A program made the position numbers and the translations under genes. Below are positions 26,981 to 36,450 of a DNA stretch of 64,000 nucleotides, in pieces; positions within the stretch are counted from its first letter, which is position 1, and every line of letters starts with the position of its first letter. The stretch spans positions 186,001-250,000 of the forward strand of contig OZ241336.1 in the NCBI GenBank assembly GCA_965200115.1, in the 5' to 3' direction. A model generated the notes under the pieces. The model was not told the DNA's origin and ran no database searches. It saw only the letters and a list, made by a program, of their open reading frames with translations. This stretch comes from JAPOUP01 sp026708635 (lineage in GTDB: Bacteria > Pseudomonadota > Alphaproteobacteria > Rhodobacterales > Rhodobacteraceae).

Positions 26981-27955
26981 ATGACAACCACGTTGACCGG
27001 AAGCGCTTCTGTGGGCAATGCCATAATGCGCTTCGGCTTTCTGATCGTGTTCCTGGCTTTCTTCGTCCTTTTCGCCGCCTGGAATCCGGTGTTCCTGCAA
27101 GGCGGCAACCTGTCGAACATTATCGAAGGATCCGCCGTTCTGATGATTGTGGCGCTGGGCATGACGCTGATCGTGGCAACGGGCGGAATTGATCTAAGTG
27201 TCGGCATAGCGCTGGATTTTGGCGCGGCTTTCGCGGTCGTCGCCATGAAGTCCTATGGAATGGACTGGTTTGGAGCCATGTGCGCCGGTCTGATCGGTGG
27301 CTCCGTCGTCGGCATATTCAATTCCGTTCTTGTTGTCGGCCTGGGGATCTCCCCTTTCCTCGCAACTCTAAGCACGTTCTTTATCGGTTCGTCAGTCCAG
27401 CGGATTTTCACCAATGGTGGCGGCCCGATATCACATCGCCGCATGCCAGAGGAATTCCGCAATCTGGCGCTTGGCGACATATATGGGATTCCGACCGAGG
27501 CTGTTGTCGCGTTCGGGTTGACCGTCATCTATTTCCTGATCCTCGAACGTTCGATCTGGGGACGCCGGATCCACGCGATGGGTATGCAGAGATCGGCAGC
27601 CATCGTGGCGGGGATCCGGGTCAATCGTATCCTGATCACCTGCTACGTGGTCGTCGGCGTGACCTGTGCCGTCGGCGGCCTCATCGCCGCCGCGAATATT
27701 CGCATGTTCACGCCACTATCGGGCTTCTCGTACCTTCTTGACGCAATTGCCGCCGTATTCATCGGCGCCGCGCTGCATCCAAGGGGACGTCCGAACGTGC
27801 CCGGCACCGTGCTTGGCGTTCTTTTCCTGGGGATGGTTGCGAACGGACTCAACCTGATGGGCCTGAACTTCAATACCAAGGATGCGCTTCAGGGCATAAT
27901 CCTCGTGTCCGCACTCGCGCTTGCCGTAGCGCAGCAAAAAATGCGGCGATCCTGA
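26981..27955 (+). CDS. Sugar ABC transporter permease (second)
   Basis: 324 residues, same BPD_transp_2 family: IVALGMTLIVATGGIDLSVG, LVVGLGISPFLATLSTFFIG, and AMGMQRSAAIVAGIRVNRIL (ATPase-contact loop). The two permeases probably form a heterodimer. Last gene of the importer operon; the convergent fdxA begins 48 bases beyond. Confidence 0.92.
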   Translation: MTTTLTGSASVGNAIMRFGFLIVFLAFFVLFAAWNPVFLQGGNLSNIIEGSAVLMIVALGMTLIVATGGIDLSVGIALDFGAAFAVVAMKSYGMDWFGAMCAGLIGGSVVGIFNSVLVVGLGISPFLATLSTFFIGSSVQRIFTNGGGPISHRRMPEEFRNLALGDIYGIPTEAVVAFGLTVIYFLILERSIWGRRIHAMGMQRSAAIVAGIRVNRILITCYVVVGVTCAVGGLIAAANIRMFTPLSGFSYLLDAIAAVFIGAALHPRGRPNVPGTVLGVLFLGMVANGLNLMGLNFNTKDALQGIILVSALALAVAQQKMRRS

Positions 27956-28003
27956 GCGTCAATTCCCGCGCGTTCCGGGCGGAGATCCCGTTCGGTCCCG
28001 CCT

Positions 28004-28342
28004 TCAGCCGCCCTCACCGGGCTTGCCGGAAAAGTACTTTTCCAGCTTTCCTTCCTCGCCCTCGCGTTCCTCAGCCATCGGCAAGGGATCCTTCTTGGTG
28101 ATGATAACCGGCCAGAGTTCAGAATATTTCCGGTTGAACTCCACCCATTGCTCCGTTTCCGGCTCCGTATCCGGCAGAATCGCCTCAACGGGACACTCCG
28201 GTTCGCAAACACCGCAATCGATGCATTCGTCTGGATGAATCACGAGCATGTTCTCGCCTTCATAGAAGCAGTCCACCGGACAAACCTCCACGCAATCCGT
28301 GTATTTACACCCAATGCAGCGATCGTTGACGATATAGGTCAT
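28004..28342 (-). CDS. fdxA: 7Fe ferredoxin FdxA
   Basis: 112 residues. The cluster motifs are CIGCKYTDCVEVCPVDCFY (3Fe-4S/4Fe-4S arrangement with CxxCxxxxCxxxCP) and CIDCGVCEPECPVEAI. The C-terminal extension to about residue 110 is typical of the alphaproteobacterial FdxA. It carries electrons in the cytoplasm; partner unknown. It sits next to the S4 protein and helicase, a neighbourhood often conserved in alphaproteobacteria. Confidence 0.95.
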   Translation of the reverse strand: MTYIVNDRCIGCKYTDCVEVCPVDCFYEGENMLVIHPDECIDCGVCEPECPVEAILPDTEPETEQWVEFNRKYSELWPVIITKKDPLPMAEEREGEEGKLEKYFSGKPGEGG

Positions 28343-28390
28343 GAGAGAATCCGTTTCGGTACGACAGCTTAGCTAGGTAAGCGCAAAACC

Positions 28391-28762
28391 TCAATCAAGG
28401 TTCGCCAATTTAAGCTGTGCGGCAATTCGGCGCTCTTTTCGATTCGGCCGCCCGGATGAGGGTTCCGGCCGGGCGGCCGTCTTACCGCGTGACCGTGCCA
28501 GATCTTCGTATAGAGCCAGCGCTTCGGCAGACGGACCACGCCGGTCAGTGAGGGCGACGACGCGAACCACCCTTAGGCCCTTACCCTGCCTGAAAGCCAG
28601 AACATCTCCGATCCCGACAGCGAAGGACGGTTTCAGCACACGTCTGGAATTCACCCTGACATGACCACCCGAAACCGCTTTGGCGGCATTTGTCCGCGTC
28701 TTGAAGTGGCGGGACTGCCATAGCCACTTGTCAATGCGGATCTTTTGGTGTGGTTCGTTCAC
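28391..28762 (-). CDS. S4-domain RNA-binding protein (Hsp15-like)
   Basis: 123 residues. The S4 domain spans about 8-65: IRIDKWLWQSRHFKTRTNAA, KAVSGGHVRVNSRRV. A basic C-terminal tail follows. It resembles Hsp15, which rescues stalled 50S subunits carrying nascent chains. Its start overlaps the end of the helicase gene by 32 bases, so they are co-expressed. Confidence 0.9.
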   Translation of the reverse strand: MNEPHQKIRIDKWLWQSRHFKTRTNAAKAVSGGHVRVNSRRVLKPSFAVGIGDVLAFRQGKGLRVVRVVALTDRRGPSAEALALYEDLARSRGKTAARPEPSSGRPNRKERRIAAQLKLANLD

Positions 28763-31661
28763 TTCGGTTCCTGTCCCTGAGCTTTAGAAGCACGGAAAAT
28801 GGATTGTCCGGATCGATCACGGTTCCTTTCCCGGGAGGTCTTGGGGAATCCGTCGCCCCTCTCGGCTTACCTTTCCGCCGAGGCCGTTTTTCGCCCGCGT
28901 CACTCACCCTGGCCGTTGTGGGACCACTCCCCTTGCGCTGGCCCCGCGCCTTCCCGCGCCATGTGAAGGTGAAATAGGTTTCCAAAGCGGGCTCTTCCGG
29001 TTTCCGCGCAACAGGCGACCCTGCCTCGGTGGCGGCGCCCCCGTCAGCGGCCTCCTCTTCGGCAACGTTCATTGGCCCGGGATCCGCGGCCGACCCACCG
29101 ATCGGCTCCCCGTTTCCGTTTCGACTGACGGCCATGGAATCATCTCCGGCAAGCGCCGGACCGATCGGGGGCGCGGGTCGTCCCTCCGATACATTCATCC
29201 CGACGGAATCACTACGGCCATCCAGTAAATCTTCCGAAGCGACGCCACCAACGGCATTTACGGCCCGCTCACGCGTCGCCCTCGCCGCGATGTATCCGAG
29301 CCCCCGCATAAGGTCGGCGAACTGTTCCAGCGTCATTCCGGTTATGGATAGCATTGCCGGATTCGCCTCAAATCCGGTCCGGCTGTCCTCGACCCGCAAT
29401 AGATCGGCGAGGCGCTCCAGCATATCGACGCGGACGGCGCGCTGACCGGTGACCCGATATCCAGCCATGGTGAGCTGCGCGTCACCCTGCGGAAAGCCGG
29501 CCGCGGGAATGGTGACCAAACCCGGAGTCGGACTTTCGGGAAATTCCCCATAACCCTGTGACAACCCCCACAGCACCAGCCTAAGCCGTGTTGGCGCCGG
29601 CTTCAGCAATGCCGGAATGAACACCGTGAACTGCCCGAACCGGACACCATGCCTGCGGAGCTGCCCGCGGGCGTCCTGATCCAGATCCCTTACCTCGCCC
29701 GCCACATCATCCCGACGGATGACGCCAAAACTTTCGATCAGCCGGAAGGCGAAACCGCGCGCGAGTCCTGTGAGAGTCTCGTCCTTACGCAGTTCAAGCA
29801 ACGGTTCGAACAACGTGTCCACACGGCGGCTTACGAAATGCCGCAGCCTCCGTTCCACCTTCTCCACGACTTCAGGCCCGGCCTCCTCATCGACAAAGGC
29901 CGCGACCTGCGGCGCCATTGGCTCATGCCCGGCAACCAGCTTACCGACCGCGTGCCCGCCCCACATAAGCCCGCCCTGATCAGTGAAATCCATTTCGGTG
30001 TCCGGAGAATTGTACAAACGGTCGGCGCGCAGGCTGAACTCGGGCCTCAAAGCCCGCAGCGCCGCCGTCCGTAGGGTCCGCACCTGCTCCGGCGTGGCGG
30101 ACGCATCCTGAGTGAACCTGAACCCGTCCAGTCGACCGACGAACTGGCCCTCGACCGAGACTTCGCCCCTGTCATTCACTTCGGCCAACATGGCCTCCTT
30201 CTGCTTGAGCCGCCGGAGCAGGACACTCGTGCGGCGGTCGACAAAGCGCCTCGTCAATGCGCCGTGCAGCGCATCCGACAGACGGTCTTCTACAGCGTGC
30301 GTCAAGCCCCGCCAATGGCTTTCGTCATTGACCCAACCCTTTCGCTGCGCGACGTATGTCCATGTACGAATGCATGCCAGTCGCCTGGAAAGCGTATCGA
30401 TGTCGCCGTCGGTGCGGTCGATTCGATTTACCTGTCCAGCCAGCCAGTCGTCAGGAACACGACCATGCTCACGCAGGAAACAGAAAATGCGCTCGAGAAG
30501 GCCAGTATGCTCGGCATGGCTGATACCACGGAAATCCGGGATCCGGCACACTTCCCAAAGCAGTTTGACCGCGTGGGCACCCGTTACCTCCCTGCGGAGA
30601 TACGGCAGTTCCGCGAGCCCTTTAAGGGCAAGCAGATCTTCGGCTTCCCGTGTCCGTGTCAGCAGCATGTCATCGGAACCGATCTCCAGAGTAGCGATCA
30701 ATCGATCGACGGTTCCGAAGTCGAGTTCCGAATTGCGCCACTGGAGCTTGCGGATAGGCGCGAACCGACTGTTGACGATGGCTTCGGCCACATGATCGTC
30801 CAGTGCGGCGGCTCCACCGGTCACCCCGAAAGTGCCGTCGTTTACATATCTTCCCGCCCTGCCCGCGATCTGGGCCAGCTCATCGGGCCTGAGCGGCCGC
30901 AACCTACGTCCATCGAACTTACTGAGCGAAGAAAAGGCGACATGGTTTATGTCAAGGTTCAACCCCACTCCGATGGCGTCGGTGGCGACAAGATGATCGA
31001 CATCTCCATTCTGGTACATCTCGACCTGCGCGTTGCGCGTCCTGGGACTGAGCGCCCCCATGACCACGGCGGCACCGCCCTTCTGGCGACGCAGGAGTTC
31101 AGCGACCGCGTACACCTGATCCACGGAAAACCCGACAATGGCGGATCGCGGGACCATCCGGCTGATCTTGCGCGGACCCGTGTAGGTCAATGTCGAAAAC
31201 CTCTGTTTCCTTTCGAACCGGGCACCCGGAACCAAGGCGGCGATCGCTCCCCGCATCGTATCCGATCCCAGCAACATGGTTTCCCGAAGCCCCCGGAAAC
31301 GAAGCAGCCGGTCGGTGAACACATGGCCACGCTCGGGGTCGGAGCACATCTGGATTTCATCGATGCCAATGAAATCCACCGCGAGCCCCTCCGGCATCGC
31401 TTCAGCCGTACACACCCAGTAACGCGCACGGTCGGGCACCACGCGTTCCTCGCCGGTGACAAGCGCGACAACCGACTGCCCCCGCAGCGCGACGATCCGC
31501 TCATAGACCTCGCGGGCCAGCAGACGAAGCGGCAGGCCAATCACTCCGGTGCGGTGGCCGAGCATTCGCTCAATGGCGTATCGGGTCTTGCCGGTATTGG
31601 TAGGGCCAAGAACGGCAATGATACGCTCCTGATCCTTGGCCGTTCCGACTGACTTCAGCAC
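28731..31661 (-). CDS. SUV3-like DExH RNA helicase
   Basis: About 976 residues from the GTG at 31661; an ATG at 31832 in frame would add 57 residues without helicase character. Walker A is AVLGPTNTGKTRYA, motif Ia is in LPLRLLAREVYERI, the DExH-type box reads FIGIDEIQM, and the second RecA domain has VVMGALSPRTRN, VATDAIGVGLNLD and QIAGRAGRY. This is the mitochondrial SUV3-like family, ATP-dependent RNA helicases of alphaproteobacteria. The last 150 residues are low-complexity, acidic then strongly basic (KARGQRKGSG, RPRRKGKPRG), probably a disordered RNA-binding tail. Overlaps the S4 gene. Confidence 0.92.
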   Translation of the reverse strand: MLKSVGTAKDQERIIAVLGPTNTGKTRYAIERMLGHRTGVIGLPLRLLAREVYERIVALRGQSVVALVTGEERVVPDRARYWVCTAEAMPEGLAVDFIGIDEIQMCSDPERGHVFTDRLLRFRGLRETMLLGSDTMRGAIAALVPGARFERKQRFSTLTYTGPRKISRMVPRSAIVGFSVDQVYAVAELLRRQKGGAAVVMGALSPRTRNAQVEMYQNGDVDHLVATDAIGVGLNLDINHVAFSSLSKFDGRRLRPLRPDELAQIAGRAGRYVNDGTFGVTGGAAALDDHVAEAIVNSRFAPIRKLQWRNSELDFGTVDRLIATLEIGSDDMLLTRTREAEDLLALKGLAELPYLRREVTGAHAVKLLWEVCRIPDFRGISHAEHTGLLERIFCFLREHGRVPDDWLAGQVNRIDRTDGDIDTLSRRLACIRTWTYVAQRKGWVNDESHWRGLTHAVEDRLSDALHGALTRRFVDRRTSVLLRRLKQKEAMLAEVNDRGEVSVEGQFVGRLDGFRFTQDASATPEQVRTLRTAALRALRPEFSLRADRLYNSPDTEMDFTDQGGLMWGGHAVGKLVAGHEPMAPQVAAFVDEEAGPEVVEKVERRLRHFVSRRVDTLFEPLLELRKDETLTGLARGFAFRLIESFGVIRRDDVAGEVRDLDQDARGQLRRHGVRFGQFTVFIPALLKPAPTRLRLVLWGLSQGYGEFPESPTPGLVTIPAAGFPQGDAQLTMAGYRVTGQRAVRVDMLERLADLLRVEDSRTGFEANPAMLSITGMTLEQFADLMRGLGYIAARATRERAVNAVGGVASEDLLDGRSDSVGMNVSEGRPAPPIGPALAGDDSMAVSRNGNGEPIGGSAADPGPMNVAEEEAADGGAATEAGSPVARKPEEPALETYFTFTWRGKARGQRKGSGPTTARVSDAGEKRPRRKGKPRGATDSPRPPGKGTVIDPDNPFSVLLKLRDRNRSERTTPKDPH

Positions 31662-31991
31662 TTGCAAACCCTGTCTTTCAACACACGCATACCGTTGCGG
31701 CGGCTCATGCAGCCCAACGACGCTGTCTGTAGGTCGCGACAAAACGGATGACCATCCAAGAGTTCCCGCACGGGACGGGGGACGGGAGTCACCCGTCCCC
31801 ACCCGTCCGCGCGGAGGCCATGGCCAAGCCATCGGGAGGCCATACCTGTCCGGTCAAACGATGATTCAGGAGCAGACAAAATGCATGGGTGCGGCTCACT
31901 CAATCTCCTTGAGCGCAATCGCCGTCGCCGTTCCGCATTCCGCGCCAGATCCCCGACCGCTTCCATTCCGAATCGCTTATCTGGCTTGGTA

Positions 31992-32552
31992 TCAGAGCCG
32001 CTGTCCGTCAAGGAGACTTTCAAGCGCCTCCATCCCATGCTCCAGCCCGGGATAGTGCGGATGCACGGCGCGCACCATCTCCAGGACCTCCAGCGCCTCG
32101 TCCACCATATCCAGATGCTGAAGGATTGTGGCCATTCCCATCATGGCCCCGAAATGCCGGGAATTCAGCGACAGCGCCCGGCCGATGTCACTGATTGCCG
32201 GGCCGTACATCTCCATATGAAACAGCGCGCTCGCACGGGTGTACCAGCCTTCGGCAAAGTCGGGTGCGTGGTCGGTCAAGGCCGTCAGGTGTTCCAGGGC
32301 GATATCGTGCCTGCCATCGCGAATGGCCTCCCGCCCCCTCTTAAGCAGCATATCCATGGCTGCCGAACCCGATTTCGACCACTCCCTCACGATCTGCCGT
32401 TCGAGCTTTTCCCAGTCCTTTGTCCCGGGATCCGCGAGCCGGTCCAGCATGAGCTCGACCTCCGCCATCTCCGCAACCGCCGGACGCGCGAGCCCAAGGA
32501 CCAGGACGCAGGCCATAAAAACGGCTTTGCAAATGCTTGGATAGACACGCAT
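31992..32552 (-). CDS. Secreted TPR-repeat protein
   Basis: 186 residues. Signal peptide MRVYPSICKAVFMACVLVLG with cleavage near AVAE. Residues 60-180 hold about three tetratricopeptide units, including GRHDIALEHLTALTDHAPDF, AEGWYTRASALFHMEMYGPA and DIGRALSLNSRHFGAMMGMA. TPRs mediate protein contacts, so a periplasmic scaffold role is likely. The start at 32552 follows GGGAGG closely. The frame is open a further 215 codons upstream, but that stretch is antisense to two other genes. Divergent from the SCP2 gene. Confidence 0.87.
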   Translation of the reverse strand: MRVYPSICKAVFMACVLVLGLARPAVAEMAEVELMLDRLADPGTKDWEKLERQIVREWSKSGSAAMDMLLKRGREAIRDGRHDIALEHLTALTDHAPDFAEGWYTRASALFHMEMYGPAISDIGRALSLNSRHFGAMMGMATILQHLDMVDEALEVLEMVRAVHPHYPGLEHGMEALESLLDGQRL

Positions 32553-32622
32553 AACCTCCCTTATAGCAGACCGAACCGGGAACGCGAGTCCCCTGGGCTG
32601 CGCGTTAGGGGAGTCCCGGGCG

Positions 32623-32913
32623 ATGAGCGACATAATTGAAAGCGCCGTTCGGACGCTTTCGGAGAGAATCAGGAGCCGCGACTTTGACAGTGTCGCCAAG
32701 TTCGCGATCAAGGACGAGGGTTCCATAATTGTCGACGGCGCGGGAGCGCGGGCGGGCGCGGGTGACGCGGAAGTGACGCTAGCGGCTGACGCGGAAACTT
32801 TCAGGGCGATTCTTCGGGGTGACCTGAGTCCCACGGCGGCATTCATGAAAGGCGCGCTGACCGTGGACGGTGATATGTCGGTTGCCATTCGTCTCGGATC
32901 GGCGATTTCGTAG
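32623..32913 (+). CDS. SCP2 sterol-binding domain protein
   Basis: 96 residues comprising a single SCP2 fold: IIESAVRTLSERIRSRDFDS, then GAGDAEVTLAADAETFRAIL, then LSPTAAFMKGALTVDGDMSV. SCP2 domains bind lipids or acyl chains in a hydrophobic tunnel. It ends two bases before the alpha/beta hydrolase start, suggesting a joint role in lipid handling. Confidence 0.9.
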   Translation: MSDIIESAVRTLSERIRSRDFDSVAKFAIKDEGSIIVDGAGARAGAGDAEVTLAADAETFRAILRGDLSPTAAFMKGALTVDGDMSVAIRLGSAIS

Positions 32914-32915
32914 CG

Positions 32916-33854
32916 ATGAAAAACACGGCCGCACCCTTCTACAGGGAGGCGGCGCGGGGCCCTGACCGCGCCGAGGCCAGATGGGTCAGGGCGCCGGACG
33001 GGGTGCGGCTTCGCATCGCTATCTGGCCCGAAGGCGACAGGGGAACCGTGCTCCTGTTTCCCGGACGAACGGAATATGTGGAGAAATACGGCCCGGCCGC
33101 CGCGCGGCTCCGAGCGCGAGGCTTTGCCACCGCGTCGGTCGACTGGCGGGGCCAGGGGCTGGCCGAGCGTCCGCTTCCTGACCGCGGAACCGGGCACGTA
33201 TCCAGGTTCACGGACTATCAGATGGATGTGGCGGCTACGCTGACGACCGTGCGTGAGATCGGTCTACCGTATCCATACTATCTTCTGGCCCATTCGATGG
33301 GAGGCTGCATCGGGCTGCGATCGATGGTCGAGGGGCTTGACGTGAGAGCCGCGGTGTTTTCCGCACCGATGTGGGGAATCGCGATACTCGACATGCTAAG
33401 GCCGTTCGCGTGGACACTCGCACTGGCCGCTCGGGCGCTGCGGTTCGGACATATGTATTCGCCCGGAACCAGCCCCCAAAACCATTTGGGGGAGGTTTCA
33501 TTCGAGAAAAACCTTCTGACCACGGATCCGCAGATGTACGCCTTCATGCGGAATCAGCTCGCGTCGCACCCGGATCTCGCGCTTGGGGGTCCAAGTCTGC
33601 ACTGGCTTCATGAAGCCCTAAATGAGTGCCGGGCTCTGGCCCGGGCGGCTTCACCGCAGGTTCCCGCCGTAACGTTCCTCGGCAGCGGAGACCATGTGAT
33701 CGACCCAAGCCGCATTCATCGCCGCATGGCCAGCTGGCCGAACGGTCGCCTCGTGGTCTTGCGTGGGGCGAAACACGAGCCAATGATGGAGACACCAGCG
33801 CACCGGAATAGATTTTACACGGAAGTCACGCGACATTTCGAGCTATTTCCCTGA
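32916..33854 (+). CDS. Alpha/beta hydrolase (lysophospholipase/PldB-like)
   Basis: 312 residues of the Hydrolase_4 family (monoacylglycerol lipase/PldB). Oxyanion region VLLFPGRTEYVEKYGPAA, then SVDWRGQGLAERP, the nucleophile elbow YLLAHSMGGCIGLRSM with Ser in HSMGG, a catalytic Asp in SGDHVIDPSRIH and His in LRGAKHEPMME. Likely substrate is a lysophospholipid or monoacylglycerol. Probably one transcript with the SCP2 gene. Confidence 0.9.
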   Translation: MKNTAAPFYREAARGPDRAEARWVRAPDGVRLRIAIWPEGDRGTVLLFPGRTEYVEKYGPAAARLRARGFATASVDWRGQGLAERPLPDRGTGHVSRFTDYQMDVAATLTTVREIGLPYPYYLLAHSMGGCIGLRSMVEGLDVRAAVFSAPMWGIAILDMLRPFAWTLALAARALRFGHMYSPGTSPQNHLGEVSFEKNLLTTDPQMYAFMRNQLASHPDLALGGPSLHWLHEALNECRALARAASPQVPAVTFLGSGDHVIDPSRIHRRMASWPNGRLVVLRGAKHEPMMETPAHRNRFYTEVTRHFELFP

Positions 33855-34080
33855 CCGGAAGCGATATCGGTGGGGATAATCGCAAATCCGCTTCAGGGTC
33901 CCAGATTTCAGACGTCCTGACCTCGACAGTTGCGTTCACAAGGATTCATGGGCCCCTTTCGCCGGGTTCGGCTCCCCTCTTCGGCAAGTTGGCGGTAACT
34001 GACGGTGTGATTTCAGGTCGGGTTGAACGGATAGGGTACCGCCGGTATATTCGCGGGATGTCCGGAGAGCGGGAGCTTTC

Positions 34081-35901
34081 ATGCGCTTTGAGCCCAATAT
34101 CACATTCGATGCCGACCTCGCTGGAGGCGCCGATTTCGGTGGCCTGCCGGAATGGGACCTCAGCGATCTCTATAAATCACCGGACGCCCCGGAACTTGCA
34201 CGGGATCTCGATTGGCATGAAAGAGCCTGTGCGGAGTTCGCGTCCGAATTCGAAGGAAAGCTCGCGGGACTCAACGCGGAGCAACTTCTGGAATGCGTAT
34301 TGCGCCGCGAGAGGATCGAGATGGTGGAAGGCCGCATCATGTCCTTTGCGGCCCTGCGTCACCATCAACTTTCCACCGATCCGGACCGCGCCAAGTTCCT
34401 GTCCGACTGCCAGAACAGGATTACCTCGTCATCCGCCTCACTCGTGTTTTTCCCGCTGGAGATCAATCGGGTCGAGGAAGACGCGCTTGACGCCCTGTTT
34501 CACTCGAATGCGGCGCTTGCCCGCTACCGTACCGTATTCGACCGGTTACGGGCCAGGCGTCCGCACCAGCTTTCCGACGAACTGGAACGATTCCTCCACG
34601 ACGGGTCGGTCGTTGGATCGTCGGCATGGATCCGGCTGTTTGACGAAACCATCGCCGCGCTTCAGTTCTCGATTGACGGCGAGACATTCAATCTCGAGGG
34701 AGCGCTGAATTTCCTGACAGATCATGACCGCGACAGGCGTGAGACCGCGGCCCGTGAACTAGCCCGGGTGTTCGGTGATCACGTGAAGCTGTTCGCGCGC
34801 GTGCACAATACACTCGCCAAGGAAAAGGAGGTTGAAGACAGGTGGCGCAGGATGCCAACCCCGCAGACCGGACGTCATCTCAGCAACCATGTCGAACCCG
34901 AGGTGGTCGAAGCCCTTCGCAACGCCGTCGTCTCTTCCTACCCAATGCTCTCGCACCGATATTACGAGCTCAAGCGCAAATGGATGGGACTTGACGCGCT
35001 GCAGATCTGGGATCGGAACGCACCACTTCCCATAGAGCGGGAAGAGACCGTTCCATGGCAACGGGCACGAGATATCGTCCTACGGGCCTACAGCGATTTC
35101 GACCCCAGAATTGCCGCGGTCGCGGAACGGTTTTTCCAGAAGGGCTGGATTGACGCGGGCGTCAAACCCGGAAAGGCCGCCGGCGCCTTCGCCCATCCGA
35201 CCGTGACCGACGTGCATCCCTACATCATGCTAAATTACCTTGGCAAACCCCGTGACGTGATGACGCTCGCCCACGAGCTGGGTCACGGCGTCCACCAGGT
35301 TCTTGCCGCGGCTCAGGGAGAGTTTCTGGCATCGACTCCACTTACGCTCGCGGAGACTGCGTCAGTGTTCGGCGAAATGCTGACGTTCCGCAGGCTGCTC
35401 GATGACGCATCCACGGACAGCGAGCGCAAGGTCCTGCTTGCCGGGAAGGTCGAGGATATGATCAACACGGTCGTGCGTCAGATTGCCTTCTACGATTTCG
35501 AATGCAGGCTGCACGAGGCACGGCGGGAGGGTGAGCTCAAGCCAGAGGATATCAACGCGCTCTGGATGAGCGTCCAGACCGACTCCCTCGGGCCGGCTTT
35601 TGAATTCATGAAAGGCTACGAAACCTTCTGGGCCTACGTTCCACATTTCATTCACGCCCCGTTCTACGTCTACGCCTACGCGTTCGGTGACGGCCTTGTG
35701 AGCGCACTTTACGCGGTCTATCGGGAGGGTGACCCTGGATTTAAGCAGATGTATTTCGAAATGCTGCAGGCGGGCGGTTCCAGACATCATGGAGAGCTGC
35801 TTGCGCCATTCGGGCTTGACGCGTCCGATCCGGCGTTCTGGAACAAGGGTCTTTCGATGATATCCGGATTCATCGACGAGCTTGAGGCAATGGAAACCTG
35901 A
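34081..35901 (+). CDS. pepF: Oligoendopeptidase F family zinc peptidase
   Basis: 606 residues of peptidase family M3B. The Zn-binding motif is in TLAHELGHGVHQVL (HExxH, about residue 398), with the third ligand Glu about 25 residues on in TLAETASVFGEML. The family N-terminal region has PEWDLSDLYKSPDAPEL. The C-terminus has the substrate loop HFIHAPFYVYAYAFGDGLVS. A cytoplasmic peptidase of short peptides. A 226-base gap separates it from the hydrolase; it appears to have its own promoter. Confidence 0.95.
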   Translation: MRFEPNITFDADLAGGADFGGLPEWDLSDLYKSPDAPELARDLDWHERACAEFASEFEGKLAGLNAEQLLECVLRRERIEMVEGRIMSFAALRHHQLSTDPDRAKFLSDCQNRITSSSASLVFFPLEINRVEEDALDALFHSNAALARYRTVFDRLRARRPHQLSDELERFLHDGSVVGSSAWIRLFDETIAALQFSIDGETFNLEGALNFLTDHDRDRRETAARELARVFGDHVKLFARVHNTLAKEKEVEDRWRRMPTPQTGRHLSNHVEPEVVEALRNAVVSSYPMLSHRYYELKRKWMGLDALQIWDRNAPLPIEREETVPWQRARDIVLRAYSDFDPRIAAVAERFFQKGWIDAGVKPGKAAGAFAHPTVTDVHPYIMLNYLGKPRDVMTLAHELGHGVHQVLAAAQGEFLASTPLTLAETASVFGEMLTFRRLLDDASTDSERKVLLAGKVEDMINTVVRQIAFYDFECRLHEARREGELKPEDINALWMSVQTDSLGPAFEFMKGYETFWAYVPHFIHAPFYVYAYAFGDGLVSALYAVYREGDPGFKQMYFEMLQAGGSRHHGELLAPFGLDASDPAFWNKGLSMISGFIDELEAMET

Positions 35902-36450
35902 CACTCCATCGGTGACGGCGCCCCGCGACGGTCAAGGGAACATCCATGGCGCGGACAGAGAAAGTCTCCCGAACCGGTTCCGGTTGGTTTCCCCGGATAT
36001 CAGGTATCCCCGTCTCACTCACGCCCCTGCCGCAGGGAGCGGCGGTCTCCCCCGGTTTCTCCCGTTTGTCCGGCTTTATGACCTTACATAGAGGATTACT
36101 AAGATAACTTGACCGCATACAATATGATGATTTTATATTGCGATCTAAACACAACATAATGCGTCATGTCAAATTATCTTAGTAATCCCCCTTACATATG
36201 CTGGACACCCGTCATAACCAGGTCGCCAACGCCCGAAAGCCCGCTCGCTTGATGGCAGACATCCCACGTATTCCGACCGTCCCGAGACCTCCGATGTACC
36301 CGGCAACGTCGCGTGGGCTTCGGTATGGCGCTCTACACACGGAACACCTGGCAGCCGCACTGGCCGGAAAACCCGCCCGGGATAGTGCGGGACCTTCACG
36401 TCCTCTCCCCCTTCGAACGGGGTCGCGGACGCGAAGCTCCCCTCGCGGCC
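35902..36450. other. Spacer with a MITE-like element
   Basis: 549 bases between convergent genes. Apart from the 100-bp palindromic element at 36091-36190 I see no gene. The flanking DNA has ordinary G+C-rich composition and no credible frame. Confidence 0.5.
36091..36190. mobile_element. MITE-like palindromic element with 8-bp target duplication
   Basis: The left arm runs GAGGATTACTAAGATAACTT from 36091; the right arm, ending at 36190, is its inverted copy with single mismatches (reverse complement GGGGATTACTAAGATAATTT). Pairing continues imperfectly inward through TTGAC and CGCAT. The 100-bp unit is very A/T-rich in a G+C-rich genome and encodes nothing. CTTACATA lies directly on both sides (36083-36090 and 36191-36198) as an exact 8-bp direct repeat, the footprint of transposition. 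No transposase with matching ends is in the window. Confidence 0.8.

Noticed and set aside
30264..31652. 462-codon plus-strand frame opposite the helicase
   Set aside because: It is antisense to a protein with all SUV3 helicase motifs and shows no domain of its own.
31992..33197. 401-codon frame containing the TPR protein
   Set aside because: The N-terminal 215 codons are antisense to the SCP2 and hydrolase genes; the signal peptide begins at 32552.
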